In this document: positions 30,549 to 39,830 of the stretch, one piece after another | How positions within the stretch are numbered: the first letter of the stretch is position 1 | Layout: each line of letters starts with the position of its first letter | Source: an uncultured Bacteroidales bacterium | Lineage (GTDB): Bacteria; Bacteroidota; Bacteroidia; Bacteroidales; Muribaculaceae | Direction of reading: 5' to 3' | NCBI GenBank assembly: GCA_902796035.1 | Contig: CADBNR010000005.1 | Location: 24,162-88,161 of the forward strand | DNA length: 64,000 nt | Notes under the pieces: model-generated | What the model was told of the DNA's origin: nothing | What the model saw: only the letters and a program-made list of their open reading frames with translations | Database searches by the model: none | Position numbers and translations under genes: made by a program

Positions 30549-30585
30549 TAAAAAAGCCGCTGTTCCGTCTTGGGCAGCGGCTTTT
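30549..30585 (-). terminator. Terminator of the lipoprotein gene
   Basis: A strong 11-bp stem, AAAAGCCGCTG paired with CAGCGGCTTTT, is followed by Ts on the minus strand. It sits 60 bp past the lipoprotein stop codon and directly abuts the nuoA promoter. A T-rich tract on the plus strand makes it bidirectional in principle. Confidence 0.85.
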
Positions 30586-30644
30586 AATTACATCTATGAC
30601 GCGTCACGGGACCGTTGCCCGCGCGCTCCACGCTTCGGCGTGTC

Positions 30645-31598
30645 TCACTGCTTCACATCCGACATGTTGAACCCGATCAGGCACATTCCCTGGAACGATA
30701 CCACATATCCGTTGTCGAGCATAATACGGCATGTTGCCTGTGTCAGGTCGGGCGACGAGCTGTTCATTATCAGCTTATCGACTTTGATGGCCGGTGCTTT
30801 GGCTCCATCCTTCTCCAGAATGGCCTCAGGCGTAACGTCGCTGCATTCCAGCGTGTAGCCGAGCGCTCCGAACTTCACAGGCACGCCCTTCAACACGTAG
30901 TTATAAGTGTTGTCAGCGTTCAGATAAGATACATTGTACAGGAATACATCGGCCTTGTAGTCGCCGGCCTTCTCCAGATTCATCATCACGCGTATCGAAG
31001 GCGTCTTGGTCTCTATCGGCGCACTCATACCTGTTCCCCCGACACTTGTATTGCCGGTGAAGATCATATCCTTCCAGAACGTGCGCACTTGATAGTCACC
31101 AAGCTTGAACTGTGTCTCGCAATATACGCGCGTGCTCGGATATTGTATAGGATTCAGCTTGATCTGCGCGGCCAACAGGTTGATGATCGAATCGTTGAAG
31201 GTGTTGGAGCAGGTGGTGAAGTCGGCAAATACGTTGGTTATATTGGCGCCACCCTCTTGGCTGGCGTCGGCGGCCTCGCCCAGGAAGAACTGTGACAGGT
31301 TCTTGCATCCCTGCATACGTATCCGACCCATGATCATAGGTATTTCCTTGGTGCTGAAGCTCTTCACCGAACCACCTATGTTCAGGTCGTTGCTCATCAT
31401 CATCATCTTGAAATTATAGTTGTCGGTCACGAACGTATAATTGTTCAATGAAACCGACGGCTCCACGTCGCTTCCTGTCACCAGCGAATATGTCTCTACC
31501 TTGAATGTAGAGGTCGATGTGAATGAATTTTCATTCTTATTGCACGAGGCTGCTCCCACCAGGAACAACGCGCAGCCAATCATGGTGATTTTCTTCAT
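30645..31598 (-). CDS. Putative outer-surface or periplasmic lipoprotein, 317 aa, unknown function
   Basis: I do not recognise the family. The N-terminus is a lipoprotein signal (MKKITMIGCALFLVGAASCN) with a lipobox VGAASC and the lipidated Cys at 19. The mature part is beta-rich with no obvious catalytic motif and reads like a Bacteroidales hypothetical lipoprotein of about 300 residues. It follows the RNase Z gene by 59 bp and is closed by the terminator at 30549-30585, so it is probably the last gene of the cluster that begins at 39476. A structural or ligand-binding role is possible but not shown. Confidence 0.75.
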   Translation of the reverse strand: MKKITMIGCALFLVGAASCNKNENSFTSTSTFKVETYSLVTGSDVEPSVSLNNYTFVTDNYNFKMMMMSNDLNIGGSVKSFSTKEIPMIMGRIRMQGCKNLSQFFLGEAADASQEGGANITNVFADFTTCSNTFNDSIINLLAAQIKLNPIQYPSTRVYCETQFKLGDYQVRTFWKDMIFTGNTSVGGTGMSAPIETKTPSIRVMMNLEKAGDYKADVFLYNVSYLNADNTYNYVLKGVPVKFGALGYTLECSDVTPEAILEKDGAKAPAIKVDKLIMNSSSPDLTQATCRIMLDNGYVVSFQGMCLIGFNMSDVKQ

Positions 31599-31657
31599 AG
31601 TTCTGTTTTGTCTTTGTTATGTCTCCAATAACAAACGCTGAATAATGGCGGATATTG

Positions 31658-32572
31658 TCAACGCACGTCTGTTATCAGTCCTTCGCGGTTCTGCAGCACG
31701 CAAGGGAATACCTCGCATGCTTCCTTTACGAACAGCGAGTCATCGTCATATCTTGAAGAATAATGTCCTGTCAGCAGCCGCTTTGCGCCGGCGTCACGTG
31801 CCACGATGGCCGCCTGCTCGGCTGTGGAATGAAACCGTTCGCGGGCGTTGTCGGCGTTGTCGCGAAGATAGGTGGTCTCGTGAAACATCAGGTCCACCGG
31901 CCCCACCTTGGCCGCCAGTTCGGGCATGTACAGCGTATCCGACAGGTGCGCGTATTTCCGTCCCGGCTCTGCGGGACTGGTCAGAATTTCGTTCGGCACA
32001 ACAGTGCCGTCCTCCTTCACGAAGTCAGCACCCTCCTTTATCTCGCGCATCCTGAACACAGGCACACCGTGGAAGTCGCACATGTCGCGACGCATGTGGC
32101 GCAGCGGCTCGGCCTCCTCGAACACATACCCTACCGTCGGCACACGGTGCTTCAACGGTATGGTGCGGACACGCAGCGAGCCGGTGTCGAGTATCACCTT
32201 CTCCTCCGGCCCTATCACGTCATATTCCAGCTCGAACGACAGCTCACGTGCGAAGAATCCCAATATCTGCTCCAGTATTTCCTTTCCTTCCTTAAATGTG
32301 TGGACAGTCAGCTTTCCCTCCTTGCCGCCGAGCGCCATGGTCGAGATCAGCCCTGGAAGTCCCAACACATGGTCGCCGTGAAGATGGGTCAGGAATATAT
32401 GGCGCAGACGCCCGAACTTCAGCCTCTGTTTCTGAAACTGAAGCTGCGCGCCTTCGCCGCAGTCTACCATATACAGAGTGCCGCGATGTTCCACAACAGT
32501 CGACGACGGCTGATGCTTCACGGTCGGCTTGGCCGAACCGCATCCTAACGTATGTATCCTGAAGTCGCTCAT
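31658..32572 (-). CDS. rnz: Ribonuclease Z
   Basis: Zinc-dependent endonuclease that removes 3' trailers from precursor tRNAs; 304 residues, cytoplasmic. Metallo-beta-lactamase motifs: the N-terminal LGCGSAKPTVKHQPSS, IFLTHLHGDHVLGLPGLIST (zinc-binding HxHxDH), KYAHLSDTLYMPEL with the metal-bridging Asp, LMFHETTYL, and the C-terminal AKRLLTGHYSSRY with the last His. Length fits the short bacterial form. It starts 28 bp after the alpha-2-macroglobulin-like gene, so it is probably in the same transcript although the functions differ. Confidence 0.95.
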   Translation of the reverse strand: MSDFRIHTLGCGSAKPTVKHQPSSTVVEHRGTLYMVDCGEGAQLQFQKQRLKFGRLRHIFLTHLHGDHVLGLPGLISTMALGGKEGKLTVHTFKEGKEILEQILGFFARELSFELEYDVIGPEEKVILDTGSLRVRTIPLKHRVPTVGYVFEEAEPLRHMRRDMCDFHGVPVFRMREIKEGADFVKEDGTVVPNEILTSPAEPGRKYAHLSDTLYMPELAAKVGPVDLMFHETTYLRDNADNARERFHSTAEQAAIVARDAGAKRLLTGHYSSRYDDDSLFVKEACEVFPCVLQNREGLITDVR

Positions 32573-32600
32573 TTCACAGACGTATATATTCTTTTACAGC

Positions 32601-35600
32601 TCATTTCACATTGATTATCATTCCGGCGGAATGCGCCGTTATCACAGGTGCGTACTGGCTCTGAGCCTGTGCGATGCCGAGACTGTACTCGCCGGCACGG
32701 TCCACGTAGCATTCGTAGTTCAGCACATGAGTGCCCTTACCTAAGAATGGTATGAACAGGTTGGTGCCTTCGTTACGCACCTCGCGGTAATACCACACGC
32801 CGTCGGACGATGTGTAGCCGGACAGCTGGCCGGCGGGTTCCAGACATGCACTGCGTGAATCCATCACGGCCACATAGTCCAGATCGCGGTCGCACTTTAT
32901 GGTCAGCGTCACGCGCACCTTGTCGCCGGTCTTCAAATCGGCCATCTGCGCCTTGTTGCCGTCCATCGTATATATGTTCTTGAATATGCTCAGCTGTGGT
33001 ATGCTCTGATCCTTCACATCCTCTATCGGCGCCACATACTGACTTATCACGCCACCCCATGCCGGGCCTGCCGAATGCTTCTCTATCTTTATGTCTCCCT
33101 TCTTCACCATGTCCGGTGTCAGAGTCATCGTGAAGCTGTCGGTCAGTTTGGCGCGCTTCGGCACGGCCACCTCTCTGCCGCCGACCGTGACGGTGGCGTT
33201 CTGCGACGGCACGGTCCAGTCTGTTCCCGAGCTAAGCAATGCCTGCACCACCTCGGCCGTGGCACGGTTGTCGCTCCAGCTCTGGGTCTGCTTCGACATC
33301 AGCAACCATTGGCGCAACTGGTCTACGGCATCGGCATCGGGCTGCACCTCGGTATAGGCTTCCAATACCTGAGCGGTCGTGATAAGCGGATTCCAACCCG
33401 ACCATACGCCGCGCAGGTTCTCGAAGCACATCCCCTTTTCGGGACTTACCGTAGCAAACTGACGCAACGATTCCAATATATTGCCTGACAGCGTCTTATT
33501 ACCCGAACGATGCTCAAGTATCACGGCCACTGCCTTGTCGTAAATGTCGAAGTTCTTCCAGCCGTCAGCAATCTCCTTCATGGTCGCCCTACGCATCTGG
33601 CCGAAATTGCCGGCGTCATTCACATCGGGGAAGAAGCTCTTGACATACAGATAATTCAGCATCTGCGACACGCTGATATATTTGCGTTTGTTACGCTCCC
33701 ATTCCTTCACCAGTTCCTTGTCTACGTACGCGAATGCTTTTTTCAACATCGGCATGGAGTTGGCGGGCATATATCCCATACCCTTCAGCATGGCGAAATG
33801 TAGCAGCACGCGTGACGTGATGAATTCCGATGTCGGCATGTTGTCGCACCAGCTCCAGCCGCCGTCGTTGTTCTGCTTCTCGCGCAGCTTGTTCATAATG
33901 GCGTTCACCGCGGCCCCGGCCGCCTTGGTGTCCGTGTACTTTATCAGCGACTGCATCCGCATGGTCTCGTCCTTGGCGTCGTTCACCCAGGGGGTGTTGT
34001 TAAGGGTCGTCACCTTCAGATTCTGATTCTTCTCCAGGTGTGATACCAATGTGGAGTCACCGGCATTCTCGGGCGCGGCGAAAGTCTTAAGTGCTTCGCC
34101 AAGCTGCGGGAATTGCTTTATAAGGCCCGACGCAATGGCATTGCCGTACAGGGCATCTACCTGCGACAGGATGTTGTCGGACTTCGGAGTCACTATATCG
34201 GGAAGTGCCGTGACGCATTCCCAGACGGGATTCCCGCAATATTGCAGCGTTACGTTGGCATCCTTGGCATTGGCAGGGATATCTGCCTTGATCACCTGCT
34301 CGCCGGGTCCGGCGTAGAAGGACTTGGACTCAATCACAGGAGTACTGCTGGGCAGAACGGCCACATCCGTACCCTCTCCGTCGCGGTGGTTGCCGCCGAT
34401 GGCGTATGCGCGGATTGTTACTGCCGAGAGGTTGTCCGGGACATTATATTTTATCGTGACTATACGCGATCCTGATGCCTTGGTTTCCTCGGCACCGAAA
34501 TCTTCGGCCACAAGCACCTTGCCCTCCGCATTCAATATCTCGATGCGCCCTGCCAAAGGCAACGTCTCGCCGCTGTTGTTGAACAGCGTGGCGCTCACCT
34601 CGGCCTTGTCGCCTGTGCGCAGGAAGCGAGGCGCGTTCATCTGCACCATCACTTTCTTGGTGGCTACGGCCGTCAGCATCTTCACGCCGCCTCGCATATA
34701 CTTGTCGTACCCGGCTATCTGCAGCTGCCATGTACCGTTGAACTGCGGCACGTCAAAGTCCAGCATAGCCACGCCGTCGCCGTCGGTCGTCAACTCCGGC
34801 ATAAAGAATGCCAGCGGACACTCCACGGGACGTACTTCCTCCTCAGTGTCGGCCGGGCCTGCTCCTGCTTCTGTCACCTCGGCCTCGGCCAATTCCTCGT
34901 CGGCCGCCTCCTCGGTCATGACGCGGGCCATCTGTTTCATTTTGACACCGGCACTTCTGCTCGATCGCAATTCTACGGGAGCGGCATCCATTTTCATCTC
35001 ATTCACCACACAATCATATAGTATCATGCCGCTTCCCCAGCGATCGTACAGGCCATAGCCGTACGTATTGAGTTCGGGCTCGGCGAATCTATTGTAGTTC
35101 TTGCCACCGAGCCGCACATATTTATGGAAGTCCGTGGACCAGGAACCAATCTGCCTCATGCTTATAGATGAAGCCGTGCTCCACGAACGCATCGAAGCGG
35201 GATTGAACGACCATTCGAACGGTGCGATGGCGTTCAGGGCCTGGTTGCTCATAACGGCCATAACGGGACGGTATGTCATTGGCTTACCGCCTATCTTAAA
35301 GCCGAACTTCCATTGCTCTTTCGCCCCGGGTTCCAGTTTGTCGCGGAAACTCTCGGTGCTGATCTCAACCTTTTCCTGCTGGAGCGGGGGAATTACCGTA
35401 ACATTCCATGTCTCGCCCTTCAGGTCGTGCATTCCGGTAAAGTGCAGGAATATCCTTCGGTCGGCAGCCGGAGCATCGACTTTGACCGATGTCATGCCGT
35501 CAGAAACTTTCAGCCATTTGCGCTCCAGAGTCTTCTCGCCGTCATCCATAACGCAATATATGTAGCTGTCTTTGTAGCTGCTGCCTACCGGCACGCTCAG

Positions 35601-38375
35601 CGTCTTTTCGCCCTTGGCCATATAGTATGTGTACTCGGGTACCCACAATACAGTCTCCACCGGCGGTTTCTTTTCATCGGCGCTCCAGACAATTACTGTA
35701 GTCGACTGATTGGGGCATTCATCCGTGTCCCTCATATCCTCGTTGAGCGAGAAGGTTATCTTATACTTACCGGGAATAATGGCATTTGTCCCGGGCACGA
35801 AAGCCCCCGGAGCAAACTCACCTTTCTCCACGGTCGCGCCCTTGGCATCGGCGATGGTGTAATATATCTTCCTGTCGGCGGGTTTGCCGGTCATGTCGCG
35901 CACGGTCACCGTTCCGAATTTTGCATCGGGTTCCGATTTAAATCTCTCCGGCACATTTGCATCAATGGTATACGCCGCTGCCATGCTGAACATCGTGGCC
36001 GGTGCCTGACGGGTCTCGCCGGCGGCGTCGGTCACATCCACCTTAAGCGTAAACAGTCCCTTGGCATACGGGGTGCCTTTCAATGTCTCCGTGGGCAGTT
36101 CTATCACAAACTTGCCGTCACCGTCCGTGGTGGTCGTTCCGGTGCACGATTGATTACTCTCGAACATCCCCCGCCACCAGCGCCACGGGCTGTACGTTAC
36201 AGTGTATGCCACTTTCGCGCCGGCTACCGGCATACCGGAATATGTCCTGGCGTCACCTTCTATCTTCAGCACGTCGCCGAACTTGAAGTTCTCGGCTACC
36301 TTACCGGTCTCGACCTTGAATGTCGGGGTCTTGTAGTCCGCCACCTGCACGTTGGTTCCGGCCGCTACCCTGTCTCCTGCCACCAACTGTAACGCATAAC
36401 TGCCCAGCAGTCCGTCGGTAGGCACACGGAATTCACCCGTCAGTCGTCCGTACGCATCGGTAGTTCCGCGCACCGTGTCAATGGGCTGATAGTTGGCATC
36501 GCGCAACACAACTTTCATCTCCTTGCCGCCGGTCTCCTTCATGTCGTTACCTTTGCGGCTGCCTGCCACGGCCACGAACCGCACCGTATCACCGGGCTTG
36601 TAGACAGACAGGTCGGTCAGCACCGTGCCGAACGGCTGTTCTTTTACCTCCGACCGGCCTCGTCCGTACATCCAATACGACAAGTCGCAGAAACTGTCAC
36701 CCTTGCGCACAAAGAGTGACGCGTCGCCTGTCGGCAGTTCCACACAGCCGTTTAAGTCCGTAGTGAAGTGCTTCGTCTCCGCAACGCCTCGGTAAGTCTT
36801 TTTGGTCCAGGTCACTTTAGCGCCCTGCACCGGCTGCTGCGTGCGGGCATCTACCACATGCAGCCTCTTTATGTTTTCGTTTATGTCTGTTTCCTCAAAG
36901 TAACTGATGTCGCTCACCTGCATTCGGCTACTCGACACATCCTTCTGCGAGTTGCGGATTATTCCGGCTTCCTTACCGGTAGTGCTTGCAAACAATGCAT
37001 AATTGCCGGCATCCATCAGCGGCATCTCCACTTCGGCGGTCGACATGTCGGGGGCCGTGCCGGTCAGTTTGACAGGCACGGTGGTTATGAGCTGCCCCTT
37101 CGTCCTGAAAGTATCGTAATTTATGTTGTTATCGGTCAACGTGTCGGGGAATTTATATACCATGATATAGAAATCATAGACATTCATGCCCGTCACCTTG
37201 CATTTCCATTCCTCGCCGGGCATCACCGCCTGCGGATAGTTAAGGGTGACACCCTGTGACGTCAGTGTCTCGATGAAAGAACGCACCTCGCCATTGCCTC
37301 GCGCCGTGGGAAAAGCATTGTTGTAACGGGTGGCTATCACAAGAGCCTCGCGGCTCCGCTTGTTCCTGATTGCGTTGTCATCCTCTTTATCATCGCCTAT
37401 CCTGTCCTCGTCTATCCTTGTAAGATCACGCAGATACGCGCCCACGAAATACGCTCCGTATGCCGTGTTGCCGTATTCCTTGTAGCAACGATCCAGCCAG
37501 TTTTGTTTCTGTTCCCTGTTTTCGATATTCTGCCATACGCGGTAAGCGAACTCGGAGGCTAACTCCGTGTTTCCTTTCTCCCTGTTGATATTCTCGCCCT
37601 CGCGCAGTAGTTTTTGCTGTAATTCCCCGCATTTCTGCGCTTCGGTCAGTTTCGTAATGTCGCCGAATCGGAGCGGTTCGATCTTGTCGGCATACACATC
37701 TAACGCTTGGGCGCCGGCAAATCTCACGAAGTCGCTGACGGTCATCCTGGCGGCGACAGCATCCTTGGTATTCTTCAATACGCCTGCCACGTCGGCGATG
37801 CCGTAGTTTCCGGCTCCGGCCATATCCGCAGCCCGTTCCACGCATTGCTGCGTACAGATGGCGAACATATCCTTGCTCCAGGACAGAACGTTATCGGGAA
37901 ACCGGTCCAACGGCAGTTTACGCTGGTTGAAGTCCCATTGGTTAGACTGATATATGCTGTTGTATAGTTGCGCCTGGGCTATCAGCGACATAGCGTTCCA
38001 CGGTGCCGGCAAAGAGTTGGCCAGCGTGTCGAAACGGGCGATGTTACCGTTCACGTTTCCCTCAGAGTTCACGAGACTCGATGCCACGCTAAGCTGTATG
38101 GCACCCTGCAGCGCCCTCTGTCCGTCACCGGCCTTCAGAGCCTTGGCATATTCGGCGCGGGCGTTCTTCATCACCATCTCCGGATAAGCGAAGTCCGGAA
38201 CCGCAAATGTGTTTTTCATGGTCTTTCCCTGGTTATTCTTTTTCCCGGTCGTCTTAGTCGCTACGGGTCTTTTACTGACCGGCGCCCCATAAGCGTTCCC
38301 GCATACCGGCGTCGCCATTAAACAAAAAAAGGCGATCGTGGCGAACGCCTTTCTTATGATGCTGTATGTTTTCAT
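32601..38375 (-). CDS. Alpha-2-macroglobulin-like (YfaS-type) exported protein without thioester motif
   Basis: A 1924-residue envelope protein of the alpha-2-macroglobulin family, which in bacteria is thought to trap proteases that reach the periplasm. A signal peptide occupies about 1-30. Macroglobulin-type beta domains run through about 1390; the MG2 hallmark TDLSVYKPGDTVRFVAVAG lies near residue 590. A helical thioester-domain-like region spans about 1390-1750, and terminal beta domains follow. In family members with a reactive bond the helical domain opens with CxEQ. The equivalent point here reads SDNILSQVDALYGNAIASG with no Cys, so the covalent trap appears to be absent. An Ala/Glu-rich low-complexity linker (EEAADEELAEAEVTEAGAGP) sits near residue 1160. 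It is flanked by an LTXXQ protein gene upstream and rnz downstream. Confidence 0.9.
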   Translation of the reverse strand: MKTYSIIRKAFATIAFFCLMATPVCGNAYGAPVSKRPVATKTTGKKNNQGKTMKNTFAVPDFAYPEMVMKNARAEYAKALKAGDGQRALQGAIQLSVASSLVNSEGNVNGNIARFDTLANSLPAPWNAMSLIAQAQLYNSIYQSNQWDFNQRKLPLDRFPDNVLSWSKDMFAICTQQCVERAADMAGAGNYGIADVAGVLKNTKDAVAARMTVSDFVRFAGAQALDVYADKIEPLRFGDITKLTEAQKCGELQQKLLREGENINREKGNTELASEFAYRVWQNIENREQKQNWLDRCYKEYGNTAYGAYFVGAYLRDLTRIDEDRIGDDKEDDNAIRNKRSREALVIATRYNNAFPTARGNGEVRSFIETLTSQGVTLNYPQAVMPGEEWKCKVTGMNVYDFYIMVYKFPDTLTDNNINYDTFRTKGQLITTVPVKLTGTAPDMSTAEVEMPLMDAGNYALFASTTGKEAGIIRNSQKDVSSSRMQVSDISYFEETDINENIKRLHVVDARTQQPVQGAKVTWTKKTYRGVAETKHFTTDLNGCVELPTGDASLFVRKGDSFCDLSYWMYGRGRSEVKEQPFGTVLTDLSVYKPGDTVRFVAVAGSRKGNDMKETGGKEMKVVLRDANYQPIDTVRGTTDAYGRLTGEFRVPTDGLLGSYALQLVAGDRVAAGTNVQVADYKTPTFKVETGKVAENFKFGDVLKIEGDARTYSGMPVAGAKVAYTVTYSPWRWWRGMFESNQSCTGTTTTDGDGKFVIELPTETLKGTPYAKGLFTLKVDVTDAAGETRQAPATMFSMAAAYTIDANVPERFKSEPDAKFGTVTVRDMTGKPADRKIYYTIADAKGATVEKGEFAPGAFVPGTNAIIPGKYKITFSLNEDMRDTDECPNQSTTVIVWSADEKKPPVETVLWVPEYTYYMAKGEKTLSVPVGSSYKDSYIYCVMDDGEKTLERKWLKVSDGMTSVKVDAPAADRRIFLHFTGMHDLKGETWNVTVIPPLQQEKVEISTESFRDKLEPGAKEQWKFGFKIGGKPMTYRPVMAVMSNQALNAIAPFEWSFNPASMRSWSTASSISMRQIGSWSTDFHKYVRLGGKNYNRFAEPELNTYGYGLYDRWGSGMILYDCVVNEMKMDAAPVELRSSRSAGVKMKQMARVMTEEAADEELAEAEVTEAGAGPADTEEEVRPVECPLAFFMPELTTDGDGVAMLDFDVPQFNGTWQLQIAGYDKYMRGGVKMLTAVATKKVMVQMNAPRFLRTGDKAEVSATLFNNSGETLPLAGRIEILNAEGKVLVAEDFGAEETKASGSRIVTIKYNVPDNLSAVTIRAYAIGGNHRDGEGTDVAVLPSSTPVIESKSFYAGPGEQVIKADIPANAKDANVTLQYCGNPVWECVTALPDIVTPKSDNILSQVDALYGNAIASGLIKQFPQLGEALKTFAAPENAGDSTLVSHLEKNQNLKVTTLNNTPWVNDAKDETMRMQSLIKYTDTKAAGAAVNAIMNKLREKQNNDGGWSWCDNMPTSEFITSRVLLHFAMLKGMGYMPANSMPMLKKAFAYVDKELVKEWERNKRKYISVSQMLNYLYVKSFFPDVNDAGNFGQMRRATMKEIADGWKNFDIYDKAVAVILEHRSGNKTLSGNILESLRQFATVSPEKGMCFENLRGVWSGWNPLITTAQVLEAYTEVQPDADAVDQLRQWLLMSKQTQSWSDNRATAEVVQALLSSGTDWTVPSQNATVTVGGREVAVPKRAKLTDSFTMTLTPDMVKKGDIKIEKHSAGPAWGGVISQYVAPIEDVKDQSIPQLSIFKNIYTMDGNKAQMADLKTGDKVRVTLTIKCDRDLDYVAVMDSRSACLEPAGQLSGYTSSDGVWYYREVRNEGTNLFIPFLGKGTHVLNYECYVDRAGEYSLGIAQAQSQYAPVITAHSAGMIINVK

Positions 38376-38390
38376 ACCGAATTACAATTG

Positions 38391-38405
38391 GACCGCTCTG
38401 CGGTC
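38391..38405. repeat. Small perfect inverted repeat before the alpha-2-macroglobulin-like gene
   Basis: GACCGC TCT GCGGTC forms a 6-bp stem with a 3-base loop, 15-30 bp upstream of the start codon. It would lie in the mRNA leader and could affect ribosome access. Confidence 0.5.
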
Positions 38406-38444
38406 AATTAATTCACTGGGTTATATACATTTGCACTTTCACCG

Positions 38445-38478
38445 GATTCTCTCGATAATCGGAATAATCGAGAGAATC
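38445..38478. repeat. Perfect 12-bp inverted repeat, with decayed copies to about 38510
   Basis: GATTCTCTCGAT (38445-38456) and ATCGAGAGAATC (38467-38478) are exact reverse complements around a 10-base spacer that itself contains AATCGGAATA. The following 35 bases repeat TCTCGA/TCGAGA text. No T run follows on either strand, so it is not an obvious terminator. A dyad operator or an mRNA hairpin is possible. Confidence 0.7.
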
Positions 38479-38524
38479 GGGATAATCTCGAAGTAAATCT
38501 CGAGAATCCTGAAACAGATATGCT

Positions 38525-39022
38525 TCAGTTTATACGCTGTTTGGCGGCCTTTTGTTTTGTGTGCATCTTCTGTTTCCGCTCCATTCGCATCTTCATCATG
38601 CGCTGGTTGAAAGCGTCCTCGGCCTCCTTCATCTTATACACTTGCTTGGCGGTAAGGAACTTCTGAAACTTTTCGTTATAGTTCTTTTCAATTTGCGCAC
38701 CCTTTTCCTTAGCCTGATTCAATGCCTTGACCACCGACTCGTAATCGGCGTCTGTAGCCGTCTTGTCGTTCTTCAGCTTCTTTTCCAACGCACGAGTCTC
38801 CCGGAACAGCTGCCAGCGTTCGCGGTCCATCTGCTCGTACAGCGGAGCGAACTTTTCCTTCTGCTCGTCGGTCAATTCCATCTCCTGCGCTATGTACTTG
38901 GTCTTGAACTCCACCATCTCCTTATGCATCTCCGCACGGCTTTTCTTAGGCTTGTCCTGCGCATAGCCGGGCAGAATACACGCCAACAGCGTCATTATCA
39001 GCATATAGACTAACTTCTTCAT
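38525..39022 (-). CDS. Periplasmic LTXXQ-motif (Spy/CpxP-like) protein
   Basis: A 165-residue exported helical protein. Signal peptide: MKKLVYMLIMTLLACILPGYAQ. The mature part is highly charged and helical with two LTxxQ motifs (MELTDEQKEKFAPLYEQM and FLTAKQVYKM), as in Spy/CpxP-type chaperone or stress sensors. The Met/Arg/Lys-rich tail (QRMMKMRMERKQKMHTKQKA) is unusual and could bind metal or nucleic acid (inference). It is separated by one base from the 150-residue membrane protein gene upstream, so the two are coupled. Family assignment is by motif and composition only. Confidence 0.78.
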   Translation of the reverse strand: MKKLVYMLIMTLLACILPGYAQDKPKKSRAEMHKEMVEFKTKYIAQEMELTDEQKEKFAPLYEQMDRERWQLFRETRALEKKLKNDKTATDADYESVVKALNQAKEKGAQIEKNYNEKFQKFLTAKQVYKMKEAEDAFNQRMMKMRMERKQKMHTKQKAAKQRIN

Positions 39023-39023
39023 A

Positions 39024-39476
39024 TCATTCCAGGTTCTGGTCCGTTGCGCCGGCCTCGTTGAAGGCCTCCACGAATTCGTTCATGTCGGTAAATTCCAACA
39101 GCACTGCATCTTCTGTCTCCATGGCGGACATCAGGCTTGTCGGTATATAGATGGCATCCTGTTCCACGGCTTTCTCCATCAGCTGCGCATATTGCTCCGG
39201 CGGATTGTCCAGGTTAAGCTCCCGGCTGGTCATCACGCGGCCGAACACGTTCATCATCACCCAGATTCCGAGGAACATCGCGGCGAGATACACGTACGGC
39301 TTCAGCTTCTGCCAGCGCGTCATCTCCACATATCGCTGCTCCTGAGGCTGTGCGGGCAACTTGCCTTCCACCTCCGTCATCATCTGCGCAAAATATCCTT
39401 CCGGCACCTTCCACGGACCTTTGCGCCCGAAACGGTCCAGAAGCATCTGCTCTTCCTTATTTATTTCTTTCCCCAT
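39024..39476 (-). CDS. Single-pass membrane protein, candidate anti-sigma factor
   Basis: A 150-residue protein with a cytoplasmic N-terminal segment containing KVPEGYFAQMMTEVEGKLP, a 'VPEGYF' motif that I associate with small membrane proteins encoded next to ECF sigma factors in Bacteroidetes. One membrane helix (YVYLAAMFLGIWVMMNVFG, about 77-95) and an acidic periplasmic C-terminal part (about 95-150) follow. The divergent neighbour at 39831 is an ECF sigma factor and the next gene is an LTXXQ stress protein. Together these suggest that it holds the sigma factor at the membrane (inference). Confidence 0.7.
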   Translation of the reverse strand: MGKEINKEEQMLLDRFGRKGPWKVPEGYFAQMMTEVEGKLPAQPQEQRYVEMTRWQKLKPYVYLAAMFLGIWVMMNVFGRVMTSRELNLDNPPEQYAQLMEKAVEQDAIYIPTSLMSAMETEDAVLLEFTDMNEFVEAFNEAGATDQNLE

Positions 39477-39830
39477 CGTTCGTATTCTTTATATCATAAA
39501 GACTTTTCCGGGCCTTTTTGGTTTAATTGAAAAAATTTTTTTGCTTTTCGTGAACTATTCCCGATGGCTGATGTTATAGAGGTATAAGAAATCGTTTCAT
39601 GATGTTAGGTTAGTTCGAAAAAGTATTATGGAAAACACTTGAAAGCGGCTGGTTGTGAAACCGGCCGCTTTCGTTGTATATATGTCGTAAAAGTTGTCAC
39701 CCTCGCGCATTTTCAGGCTTTTTTGTTAAATTTTCTTAGAAACTGACGCAAGCTCGGATTTTTTATATAATTTTACGGGCTGAACCGGGAATATATAGCC
39801 CATAACGGAGTTCATACCCAATAACGTATT
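39477..39830. other. Divergent intergenic region, 354 bp
   Basis: It separates the candidate anti-sigma gene (minus) from the ECF sigma gene (plus). AT-rich, with one strong hairpin at 39641-39672. I found no full -33/-7 match for either gene, which would fit promoters read by an alternative sigma factor. No credible small coding frame was seen. Confidence 0.55.
39641..39672. repeat. Long hairpin inside the divergent region
   Basis: GAAAGCGGC-T-GGTT pairs with AACC-G-GCCGCTTTC around a short GTGA-type loop. The stem is nearly perfect over 14 bases. Because both neighbours are transcribed away from it, it cannot be a simple terminator of either one. It could end an unannotated small RNA or be an operator. 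Confidence 0.65.
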
